Shown in pieces: positions 1 through 6,040 of a DNA stretch of 6,339 nucleotides; positions within the stretch are counted from its first letter, which is position 1; each line of letters opens with the position of its first letter. The position numbers were made by a program, and so were the translations under genes. The notes under the pieces are model-generated. The model was not told the origin of the DNA, did not search any database, and saw only the letters and a program-made list of their open reading frames with translations. The stretch spans positions 3,959 through 10,297 of the forward strand of contig JAHDCH010000080.1 in the NCBI GenBank assembly GCA_020629995.1. The letters are read 5' to 3'. This DNA comes from Pseudaestuariivita sp. (GTDB taxonomy: Bacteria > Pseudomonadota > Alphaproteobacteria > Rhodobacterales > Rhodobacteraceae).

Positions 1-759
1 GCCGTTCTGGGCTTTGACAACCTGCTGTACATCTCGATCGAGAGCCAGCGCGCGCCGGTGGCGCAGCAAAAGGCGGTGCGGTTCTGGGGCATCATCATCG
101 CGGTGGCGCTGAGGGTTGTTCTGCTGTTCACCATGATCCAGCTGATCGATGCGCTGGCAGAGCCATTCTATATCTTCCCCGAAGGCGGCTGGATCGAAGG
201 CGGCATCAACTTTGCCACCTGCATTTTCCTCGTGGGCGGGGTGTTCATCATCTACACAGCCGTCAAGGAAATCAGCCACATGCTGACGATCCATGACCTG
301 AGCACGGATGTCGAAGCCAAATCAGGCAAGTCGGCGCGTCAGGTTGTCCTGCTGATCGTTCTGATGAACCTGATCTTCTCGTTCGACTCGGTGCTGTCGG
401 CGCTGGCGATAACCGATGTCTTCCCGATCCTGGCGACCGCGATCCTGCTGTCGGGCCTTGCCATGCTGCTTCTGGCCGACGGCGTCACGCGGTTTCTGGA
501 GAAAAACCGGATGTACGAAGTGCTGGGCCTGTTCATCCTGCTGATCGTGGGCGTTGTGCTGCTGGGCGAGGCAGGTGTGGCGGCGAGCCATGCGATGCAC
601 GACGACAGCCTCGCGCTGCATGTGTTTGGCTATCCGGTCGTGCCGATGTCCAAGACGACCTTCTATTTCTCGGTCATCGTGCTTTTCGCGGTTGAAATCA
701 TCCAGTCGGGATACACACGTAAGCTGAACCACGAGCGGCGCACAGGCGCACGCCACTAA
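1..759 (+). CDS. TerC-family integral membrane protein (3' part, 5' end outside window)
   Basis: The frame is open from the first base and ends with TAA at 757-759, leaving 252 residues; the missing N-terminus is probably only a few tens of residues. It belongs to the TerC family of polytopic inner-membrane proteins, which is linked to tellurite resistance and, in several bacteria, to manganese or calcium export. Two family signatures are visible: LGFDNLLYIS near the start (Asp6 of the visible part) and NLIFSFDSVLSA (Asp129), the paired acidic motifs expected inside the membrane. Hydrophobic segments lie at about 28-48, 72-88, 113-130, 139-160, 172-189 and 219-236, and the tail is short and basic. 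The TTAA-free spacer after it holds a GC hairpin, so it may be its own transcript or the first gene of the downstream run. The family call is firm; the transported substrate cannot be read from the sequence. Confidence 0.93.
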   Translation, partial: AVLGFDNLLYISIESQRAPVAQQKAVRFWGIIIAVALRVVLLFTMIQLIDALAEPFYIFPEGGWIEGGINFATCIFLVGGVFIIYTAVKEISHMLTIHDLSTDVEAKSGKSARQVVLLIVLMNLIFSFDSVLSALAITDVFPILATAILLSGLAMLLLADGVTRFLEKNRMYEVLGLFILLIVGVVLLGEAGVAASHAMHDDSLALHVFGYPVVPMSKTTFYFSVIVLFAVEIIQSGYTRKLNHERRTGARH

Positions 760-769
760 CCTTTGATCC

Positions 770-798
770 GCGCGGCTGGCCGTGTAAGCTGGCCGCGC
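770..798 (+). terminator. GC-rich hairpin after the terC-like gene (possible terminator or attenuator)
   Basis: GCGCGGCTGGC (770-780) pairs with GCTGGCCGCGC (788-798) through an 11-bp stem with two G-U pairs and a 7-nt loop. It starts 10 nt after the TerC stop. There is no T-run after it on either strand, so it is not a classical intrinsic terminator. It could stop or slow transcription, stabilise the 3' end of the upstream mRNA, or structure the leader of the following genes. Confidence 0.4.
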
Positions 799-823
799 CT
801 ATGCCTTGGGGAACATGCTGCTG

Positions 824-913
824 ATGTCCGGAACCGCGATCCAGAAGATTGCCTATGTGGCCTTGCTTGTCGTGCTGTTTGGCGTGACCTCCGGCTGGCT
901 GGGAGGCATGTGA
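824..913 (+). CDS. Tiny single-span membrane protein (29 aa; 32 aa from an upstream ATG)
   Basis: A short ORF ends with TGA at 911-913, one base before the ATG of the XpaC-family gene. Two ATGs are possible. The one at 824 gives 29 residues and sits about 11 nt after a GGGGA at 808-812; the one at 815 gives 32 residues but is only 2 nt from that motif, so I prefer 824. The peptide begins MSGTAIQKIAY, continues with a hydrophobic stretch at about residues 9-23 and ends in a Gly/Trp-containing tail (SGWLGGM), a plausible single membrane span. The ribosome-binding site of the next gene (GGGAGG, 901-906) lies inside its last codons, suggesting translational coupling. I do not recognise a named family. 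It may be a small partner of the XpaC-type membrane protein, or only a leader peptide whose translation opens the next gene's start. Confidence 0.55.
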   Translation: MSGTAIQKIAYVALLVVLFGVTSGWLGGM

Positions 914-914
914 C

Positions 915-1802
915 ATGGCCAAACGGTTTGGTGGTCAGTTCAGCCCCGATGGCACCCCGCCCGCCAAGGACGAGCCGCGCGCCTTTGATCGCGCGCGCGT
1001 CGATCCGGCAGGGGCAAGGTCGAATGTGCTGTTCATTCCGGCAGTCGTGCTGCTGTTCACAACGATCACCGATGGCCCGACGCCGATGGCCATGGGCCTT
1101 GTGGGCGCAGCGGTGCTGACGCTGGCGGCGTGGCTCTTGCGCGATGGCCTGCGGGCCGAGGCCGAGTTTCACAGCCGCAAGGTGGCCCGTCGTCCCGCGA
1201 TCCCGCGCAAGATCTTTGCCTCGGTCCTCACCGGGATCGGCGCGGCGATTGCCACGGTGGCGCATCTGAATGCGCCCGATGTTCTGACGCCGGTGATCTT
1301 TGGCGTGGTGGCGGGCGTTTTGCATGTCACCGCCTTTGGTCTTGATCCGCTGAAATCCAAGGGGATGGAGGGCGTCGACACCTTCCAACAGGACCGCGTT
1401 GCCCGCGCCGTGCGCGAGGCGGAAACGCATCTGGCCGGCATGACCGACGCCGTGAAACGCGCAGGCGACCGTCAGGTCGAGGCACGGGTCGAGCGCTTTG
1501 CCGACAAGGCGCGCGAGCTTTTGCGCACGGTCGAAGATGATCCGCGCGATCTGACCGCGGCCAAGAAATACATGGGCGTCTACCTGCAGGGCGCACGCGA
1601 TGCCGCCGTCAAATTCGCCGATATCTATGCCCGCGACCGCGACGCCGGCGCACGCAGCGAATTCATGATGCTGCTCACCGATCTCGAAGAAAGCTTTGGC
1701 GCCAAGACGCGCAAGCTGCTGCTTGATGACAACTCGGACCTCAACATCGAAATCGAGGTCCTGCGCGACAGGCTGGCCCGCGAAGGGCTGCGCAACCGCT
1801 GA
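915..1802 (+). CDS. XpaC-family membrane protein ('5-bromo-4-chloroindolyl phosphate hydrolysis' family)
   Basis: A 295-residue protein starting at ATG 915, 8 nt after a good ribosome-binding site (GGGAGG). The N-terminal 35 residues are polar and Pro/Arg-rich. Two membrane hairpins follow, with hydrophobic spans at about 37-53, 57-75, 100-118 and 122-142. From about 150 onward it is a charged, mostly helical cytoplasmic domain with a YMGVYLQGARDAAVKFADIY segment (219-238) that matches the conserved 'Y-YL-----Y' region of XpaC relatives. The family name comes from an old colony-colour phenotype in Bacillus subtilis; no hydrolase motif is visible here and it should not be read as an enzyme. 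XpaC relatives are typically encoded next to TelA-family proteins, as here: the telA-like gene begins 26 nt downstream. The pair probably forms a membrane-anchored stress or resistance complex; that role is inference. Confidence 0.87.
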   Translation: MAKRFGGQFSPDGTPPAKDEPRAFDRARVDPAGARSNVLFIPAVVLLFTTITDGPTPMAMGLVGAAVLTLAAWLLRDGLRAEAEFHSRKVARRPAIPRKIFASVLTGIGAAIATVAHLNAPDVLTPVIFGVVAGVLHVTAFGLDPLKSKGMEGVDTFQQDRVARAVREAETHLAGMTDAVKRAGDRQVEARVERFADKARELLRTVEDDPRDLTAAKKYMGVYLQGARDAAVKFADIYARDRDAGARSEFMMLLTDLEESFGAKTRKLLLDDNSDLNIEIEVLRDRLAREGLRNR

Positions 1803-1828
1803 ATTTCCCAGACAAAGAGGGACCATCC

Positions 1829-3028
1829 ATGTCTGAAATCACCCGCCAAAAGGCTCAGGAAACGCTCGCACTGGTCGAGGAAGTCAACGCCGTCGTGCTG
1901 CCCGAACCCGCCGATGCAAACGCCATCGTCCCGCTCGAGGCTGCGGATGCGCCCGTGGGCGACGCGATCCGCGCCCGCATGGGCGAGCTGGACATGACCG
2001 ACACGAACTCGATCGTCGCGTTCGGGTCGTCGGCGCAGGCCGAGCTGCAGGAGATCAGCCAGGCGATGCTGCAGGACGTCCGCAACAAAGACGTCGGCCC
2101 CGCCGGGGATTCCCTGCGCAACATCGTCACCACGATCCGCGGCTTTTCGGTCAGCGAACTGGACATGCGCCGCGAACGGTCGTGGTGGGAACGCCTGCTG
2201 GGCCGCATGGCCCCGGCCGCGAAATTCGCAGCCCGGTTCGAAACCGTGCAAGGCCAGATCGACAAGATCACCGATGACCTGCTGCGCCACGAAACGGTGC
2301 TGCTGAAAGACATCAAATCGCTCGACAAGCTGTACGAGAAAACGCTCAACTTCTATGACGAGCTGGCGCTGTATATCTCGGCCGGGGAAGAAAAGCTCAA
2401 AGAGCTGGACACCCGCGACATTCCCGCGATGGAAGCCGCCGTGCAGGCCGCCCCCGAAAACGAACAGGTGATGAAAGCGCAAGAGCTGCGCGACATGCGC
2501 GCCGCGCGTGACGATCTGGAACGCCGGGTGCACGACCTCAAGCTGACCCGTCAGGTCACCATGCAGTCGCTGCCTTCGATCCGTCTGGTTCAGGAAAACG
2601 ACAAGTCGCTGGTGACCAAGATCAACTCGACCCTCGTCAACACTGTTCCCCTGTGGGAGACGCAGCTGGCCCAGGCCGTGACCATCCAGCGCAGCGCCGA
2701 GGCCGCCGCCGCCGTGCGCGAGGCCAACGACCTGACCAACGAACTGCTGACAGCCAACGCTCAGAACCTGCGCGAATCGAACAAGATGATCCGCGAAGAG
2801 ATGGAGCGCGGCGTCTTCGACATCGAAGCCATCAAGCAGGCCAATGCCGACCTGATCGGCACGATCGAGGAATCGCTGCAGATCGCCGACGAAGGCAAGG
2901 CGCGCCGCGCCGCCGCCGAGGACGAGCTGAAGAAGATGGAAGCCGACCTGCGCGACACGCTCGCTTCGGCCAAATCGCGCCGCGATGGTGTGGGCGATAC
3001 CGCCGGCACCTCGGTTCCGGCCAGCTAA
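1829..3028 (+). CDS. TelA-family 'toxic anion resistance' protein
   Basis: A 399-residue, soluble, strongly helical protein. ATG 1829 follows AGAGGGA (about 1817-1823) at normal spacing. Family landmarks occur in order: FGSSAQAELQEIS (65-77); LYEKTLNFYDELALYISAGE (168-187); SLPSIRLVQENDKSLVTKIN (247-266) running into TLVNTVPLWETQLAQAV (268-284); and a C-terminal coiled-coil-like stretch with IEAIKQANADLIGTIEESL (332-350). The length is normal for the family and no signal peptide or membrane span is present, so it should be cytoplasmic. TelA-type proteins were named for tellurite resistance on plasmids; their chromosomal role and biochemical activity are not settled. Its place directly after the XpaC-like gene suggests that the two act together at the membrane. 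The last residues (from about 385) are a flexible, low-complexity tail. The following lipoprotein gene starts 1 nt after the stop codon. Confidence 0.92.
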   Translation: MSEITRQKAQETLALVEEVNAVVLPEPADANAIVPLEAADAPVGDAIRARMGELDMTDTNSIVAFGSSAQAELQEISQAMLQDVRNKDVGPAGDSLRNIVTTIRGFSVSELDMRRERSWWERLLGRMAPAAKFAARFETVQGQIDKITDDLLRHETVLLKDIKSLDKLYEKTLNFYDELALYISAGEEKLKELDTRDIPAMEAAVQAAPENEQVMKAQELRDMRAARDDLERRVHDLKLTRQVTMQSLPSIRLVQENDKSLVTKINSTLVNTVPLWETQLAQAVTIQRSAEAAAAVREANDLTNELLTANAQNLRESNKMIREEMERGVFDIEAIKQANADLIGTIEESLQIADEGKARRAAAEDELKKMEADLRDTLASAKSRRDGVGDTAGTSVPAS

Positions 3029-3029
3029 T

Positions 3030-4022
3030 ATGGGATTTGGGCGCCTGATCCGCGCAGGGCTCGCCTGCGCCGCGCTCGCCGGTCTTGTGGCCTGCGACAC
3101 GGTGGCCAACTGGCCCACCAAACAGGCGCCCAAATCCTCCGCCCGCCCCGAATTGCGGCCCGACCGGCCCAAGGCCCCTGCCCCGGCGCCCGCGCCCGTC
3201 GCTGCGCCATCAGCGGAAAGCCGGGCCCTGGCCGAATATTACAAACGGGTCGAAAACGATCTGGTCGCGCGCGGCCTGCTGCGCGTGGATGGCGGCGGGA
3301 TCGACACGCCTTATTCCGAGGTCGACGTGATCCGCAATTTCGAGCGAATCGCCTTCTACGACGAATACGCCCGGGGTGGTGGCTTGCAGCGGTCCGATGG
3401 ATCGCCAAGCCGGCTGAAACGCTGGACAGGCCCCATCCGGATCAAGACCGAGTTCGGCGCGCTGGTGCCCCCTTCCCAGCGCAGCGCAGACAATGCCGAG
3501 GTCGCACGCTATGCCGCACGGCTGGCGCGCGTAACCGGCCATCCGATCAGCACCACATCGGGGGCCGACGCCAATTTTCACGTCTTCTTTGTCTCGGAAG
3601 ACGACCGGGCATCCATGCCGGCCCGCATCCGGCAGATCGTGCCCAACATCAACCCCACCGCCATGGCGCTGTTCCGCGAATTACCAAGGTCGATCCATTG
3701 CTTTGTGATCGCCTTTTCGACCAGCAACGAAGGCTACAATTACGCCCACGCGATCGCCTTGATCCGGGCCGAACACCCCAGCCTGCTGCGCCGGTCGTGC
3801 ATCCACGAAGAAATCGCCCAGGGCCTTGGCCTGGCCAATGACAGCCCCCGCGCGCGTCCGTCGATCTTTAACGACGATGACGAATTTGCGCTGCTGACCA
3901 CCCATGACGAAGAGCTGCTGCGCATGCTCTACAACCCGCGCCTGCGCCCGGGCATGAGCCTGGATGAGGCGCGCCCGATCTATTCGGGCCTTGCCAGCCG
4001 CCAACTGGGCCAGGCCTTGTAG
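3030..4022 (+). CDS. DUF2927-family lipoprotein
   Basis: A 330-residue protein. I chose ATG 3030, 1 nt after the telA-like stop, because it gives a clean lipoprotein signal: MGFGRLIRAG, a hydrophobic core and lipobox LVAC with the lipidated Cys at 22. An in-frame GTG at 2985 would add 15 residues, bury the signal and overlap the previous gene. There is no strong ribosome-binding site, which fits coupling to telA translation. Residues about 31-62 form a Pro/Ala-rich tether, followed by a globular domain (about 64-315). The C-terminal half carries DUF2927-like features: HVFFVSEDD (184-192), SCIHEEIAQGLGLANDS (256-272) and IFNDDDEFALLTTHDEELLRMLY (start at 279). The domain's function is unknown. 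EEIAQGLGLAND resembles a metzincin-type zinc site with its ligands replaced. Asp at position +2 after the Cys would keep the protein in the inner membrane under the E. coli sorting rule; that rule may not hold here. Confidence 0.85.
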   Translation: MGFGRLIRAGLACAALAGLVACDTVANWPTKQAPKSSARPELRPDRPKAPAPAPAPVAAPSAESRALAEYYKRVENDLVARGLLRVDGGGIDTPYSEVDVIRNFERIAFYDEYARGGGLQRSDGSPSRLKRWTGPIRIKTEFGALVPPSQRSADNAEVARYAARLARVTGHPISTTSGADANFHVFFVSEDDRASMPARIRQIVPNINPTAMALFRELPRSIHCFVIAFSTSNEGYNYAHAIALIRAEHPSLLRRSCIHEEIAQGLGLANDSPRARPSIFNDDDEFALLTTHDEELLRMLYNPRLRPGMSLDEARPIYSGLASRQLGQAL

Positions 4023-4027
4023 CCGCG

Positions 4028-4062
4028 CGCAGCCGGCCCCACATGCCACTTGCCCGGCTGCG
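4028..4062 (+). other. Inverted repeat (hairpin) between lipoprotein and SPFH genes
   Basis: CGCAGCCGG (4028-4036) is perfectly complementary to CCGGCTGCG (4054-4062), giving a 9-bp stem with a 17-nt loop, starting 6 nt after the lipoprotein stop. No T-run follows. It lies in the largest gap of the run (85 nt), so it may separate or differentially stabilise the upstream and downstream parts of the transcript. I see no convincing promoter in the remaining spacer. Confidence 0.4.
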
Positions 4063-4107
4063 GGGAAACCTGCACCTTGGGCGCAAAGTTTTGGAAGGAC
4101 CTGACAC

Positions 4108-5217
4108 ATGGGTATTTTTGATTTCCTCTCGGGTGAGTTCATCGACGTCATCCACTGGGTGGACGACAGCCGCGACACGATGGTGTGGCGGTTCGAACGC
4201 GAGGGGCACGAGATCAAGTACGGCGCCAAGCTGACCGTGCGCGAAGGTCAGGCCGCCGTGTTCGTGCATGAAGGCCAGCTGGCCGATGTGTTCACCCCCG
4301 GGCTCTACATGCTCGAGACGAACAACATGCCCATCATGACGACGCTCCAGCACTGGGATCACGGCTTCAAAAGCCCGTTCAAGTCCGAGATCTACTTCGT
4401 CAACACCAACCGCTTCACGGACCTGAAGTGGGGCACCAAAAACCCCATCATGCTGCGCGATCCCGAATTCGGGCCAACCCGCATCCGCGCCTTTGGCACC
4501 TACACGGCCAAGGTCACGGATCCTGCGCGCTTCATGTCCGAAATCGTCGGCACCGATGGCGAATTCACCACCGACGAGATCTCCTTCCAGATCCGCAACA
4601 TCCTGGTACAGGAATTCAGCCGCACGCTTGCCGCCTCGGGTATCCCCGTGCTCGACATGGCCGCCAACACGCGTGAAGTCGGACAGCTGGTTGCCAAGGC
4701 GATCTCGGGCACGATGGAGCAATACGGCATCACCCTGCCCGAGCTGTATATCGAGAACATCTCGCTGCCCCCCGCCGTGGAAAAAGCGCTCGATGAACGC
4801 ACGTCGCGCGGCATCGCAGGCAATCTTGATGAACACATGAAATGGAAAGCCGCCGAAGCCATGGCTCAACCAGGCAGCGCCGCGGGTCAGGCGATGGGCA
4901 TGGGCATGGGCGCGGGCCTTGGCATGCAGATGGGCGGCGCGATGGGCCCCTGGGGCGCGCAGGCCGCACCGCAGCCCGCCGCGGCCCCCGCACCGCCTCC
5001 GCCGCCGGTCGAACATGTCTGGCACATCGCCGAAAACGGCGAGACCAAAGGCCCCTTCTCCAAGGCCAAGCTGGCCGAAATGGCCGGCAGCGGTGCCCTG
5101 ACCCGCGAGACATTCGTGTGGACCGCCGGCCAGGACGGCTGGAAAAAGGCCGACGACGTGACCGAGCTGGCACAGCTTTTCACCATCATGCCGCCCCCGC
5201 CCCCTCCGGGTGCCTGA
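4108..5217 (+). CDS. SPFH-domain protein (YdjI-type, 'virion core protein' annotation) with C-terminal GYF_2 domain
   Basis: A 369-residue protein; ATG 4108 follows GGAAGGA (4093-4099) with 8 nt spacing. The N-terminus (GIFDFLSGEFIDVIHWVDD) looks like an amphipathic membrane-contacting helix rather than a transmembrane span. An SPFH/stomatin-like domain follows (about 25-245) with family landmarks VREGQAAVFVHEGQLADVF (44-62), FVNTNRFTDLKWGTKNPIML (97-116), DPEFGPTRIRAFGTY (118-132) and LYIENISLPPAVEKALDERT (213-232). Residues 254-283 are Met/Gly-rich and 284-300 Ala/Pro-rich. Residues about 303-352 are a GYF_2-type domain (VWHIAENGETKGPF, then FVWTAGQDGWKKADDV), and the chain ends in MPPPPPPGA. 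There is no cysteine, so the zinc ribbon common in YdjI-type proteins is absent. These proteins are membrane scaffolds; in Bacillus, YdjI recruits a PspA protein. A scaffold role in envelope stress is inferred from that and from the neighbours. Confidence 0.92.
   Translation: MGIFDFLSGEFIDVIHWVDDSRDTMVWRFEREGHEIKYGAKLTVREGQAAVFVHEGQLADVFTPGLYMLETNNMPIMTTLQHWDHGFKSPFKSEIYFVNTNRFTDLKWGTKNPIMLRDPEFGPTRIRAFGTYTAKVTDPARFMSEIVGTDGEFTTDEISFQIRNILVQEFSRTLAASGIPVLDMAANTREVGQLVAKAISGTMEQYGITLPELYIENISLPPAVEKALDERTSRGIAGNLDEHMKWKAAEAMAQPGSAAGQAMGMGMGAGLGMQMGGAMGPWGAQAAPQPAAAPAPPPPPVEHVWHIAENGETKGPFSKAKLAEMAGSGALTRETFVWTAGQDGWKKADDVTELAQLFTIMPPPPPPGA
4894..4947 (+). repeat. Short ATGGGC repeats encoding a Met/Gly-rich linker
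   Basis: ATGGGC occurs three times in tandem (4894-4911) and again at 4930-4935 and 4942-4947, inside the SPFH-GYF gene. It encodes the MGMGMG-type linker between the SPFH domain and the GYF_2 domain. Such hexamers can expand or contract in frame, so linker length may vary between strains. Confidence 0.6.
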
Positions 5218-5226
5218 GGCTCGGTC

Positions 5227-5767
5227 TTGAACACAGGCTGACTGGCGCAAGGCCGTCTGGCTTTGCGCCCTGCTGGGCTGGCCCTTGGTCGCCGGTCCGT
5301 TTCTCTTCCTCGCGTTCGGGAGCAGCCCCGGCTTCGCGCTGCAATGGCCGGCTATCTCGGCGGCCGTTGGCCTTCCCGTCGCAGCCCTTGCCGCCTGGAC
5401 CATCGCCGCGCCCATCCTTGCGCGGGTGATACGACGCCCAATCTCATGGGGCCTTGCGGCCCGTTGGGGCGCGGCCATCGGCGCAATCATGGCCGGCATC
5501 AGCATCCTCATCGGCCGCCTCCGGGGGCTGGCAACATCCCGCGGCAACAGCCGTTAATTCAGCCGTGGCCCCGCAAGCGACCCGCTCGAAGTCGATGGCT
5601 TGCTCACGCTCAAAGGATGGCTGGGGCTGGCCCTGTCATCAGCCCTATTCATCGCCGGATACGTTCTGATCGCCTTGATCGTCCGTAAGGTGCTTGGCCC
5701 GGGACAATACTGGCCCTGCACCGGAGCTCTCCAAATCCCTGAAGACGCGCGCCCTTCCCTTCTCTGA
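5227..5767 (+). pseudogene. Decayed gene for a probable four-span membrane protein
   Basis: One frame (codons in phase with 5231) reads as a coherent hydrophobic protein from 5231 to the TGA at 5765-5767, interrupted only by TAA at 5555-5557. Coding character is good throughout: ADWRKAVWLCALLGWPLVAG, then spans near WPAISAAVGLPVAALAAW and WGAAIGAIMAGISILIG, and after the stop EVDGLLTLKGWLGLALSSA with a further span. Spans and charged loops alternate as in a real membrane protein. It has no ATG or GTG at its start; the frame opens just after a TGA at 5228-5230. A TTG at 5227, 7 nt after GAGG (5216-5219), would give a sensible N-terminus if one extra G near 5236-5237 were removed. The other in-frame start is TTG 5285, inside the first span and without a ribosome-binding site; it would yield a 90-residue product ending at 5557. 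A single C-to-T change (CAA to TAA) would explain the stop. I cannot name the family. Sequencing error, or two short real genes, remain possible. Confidence 0.5.
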
Positions 5768-5898
5768 GCCAGCCTCACAGCCGATACTGACTGACATGCA
5801 CCGGTTTCGCGCACCCTTTGGGCTTCTTCTCTTTCCAAATATGGCAAAGCGACCGCTGGCATAAGCGCGGCGCTGGACCGTTTCGCACCTCACCTTTC

Positions 5899-5916
5899 TC
5901 CGCTGCCACAAGCGGA
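5899..5916 (+). other. Small inverted repeat in the intergenic region
   Basis: TCCGCT (5899-5904) pairs with AGCGGA (5911-5916) around a 6-nt loop. A T-rich stretch (GATTTTG) begins only about 8 nt later, so it is at best a poor terminator for the decayed membrane gene. Confidence 0.25.
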
Positions 5917-5940
5917 AGATCATGATTTTGAGACCCCGCC

Positions 5941-5960
5941 CACCTCGCAAGGTGCCTTTT
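5941..5960 (+). terminator. Weak intrinsic-terminator-like hairpin
   Basis: CACCT (5941-5945) and AGGTG (5950-5954) form a 5-bp stem with a CGCA tetraloop, followed by CCTTTT (5955-5960). The stem is short and the T-run is only four bases, so efficiency would be low. It lies about 95 nt before the next gene and could insulate that gene from upstream transcription. Confidence 0.3.
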
Positions 5961-5991
5961 CCACAGAAAAGTTGCGCGTGTCGGAAAAATT

Positions 5992-6040
5992 CAATTCACG
6001 GGTGATCGTCTATGAGTAGAGTTAATCTACGACAATTCAC
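5992..6040 (+). promoter_or_regulatory. Candidate operator region: palindrome flanked by 8-bp direct repeats
   Basis: GTAGA-GTTAA-TCTAC (6016-6030) is a perfect 5-bp inverted repeat with a 5-bp spacer, lying 25 nt before the start of the next gene. The octamer CAATTCAC occurs at 5992-5999 and again in the same orientation at 6033-6040, one copy on each side. The region is AT-rich compared with the rest of the window. This is the layout of a repressor or activator site overlapping a promoter, but no family-specific operator is recognised. Confidence 0.35.

Noticed and set aside
756..1826. Long minus-strand open frame (356 codons)
   Set aside because: It lies opposite the xpaC-like gene. Its translation is Arg/His/Gly-rich without domains, as expected for the complement of GC3-biased codons.
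2985..3029. Upstream GTG start for the DUF2927 lipoprotein
   Set aside because: It would add 15 polar/Pro residues ahead of a perfect lipoprotein signal and overlap the telA-like coding end; ATG 3030 fits better.
1625..3172. Long minus-strand open frame (515 codons)
   Set aside because: It mirrors the telA-like gene, which has clear family motifs; the minus frame shows only low-complexity composition.
3868..5547. Long minus-strand open frame (559 codons)
   Set aside because: It runs across the SPFH gene and its downstream region. There is no recognisable domain, and the plus-strand gene is certain.
5263..5688. Plus-strand 141-codon frame overlapping the decayed membrane gene
   Set aside because: Arg/Pro-rich and without hydrophobic or domain pattern; the alternative frame has coherent membrane spans.
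5645..5950. Minus-strand frames in the intergenic region (5554-5862 and 5645-5950)
   Set aside because: They are basic and Ser-rich with no ribosome-binding site, no domain and no supporting context.
5968..6016. Possible sigma-70 promoter (TTGCGC near 5972, TATGAG at 6011)
   Set aside because: The spacing between them does not fit 16-18 bp and each matches the consensus only partly.
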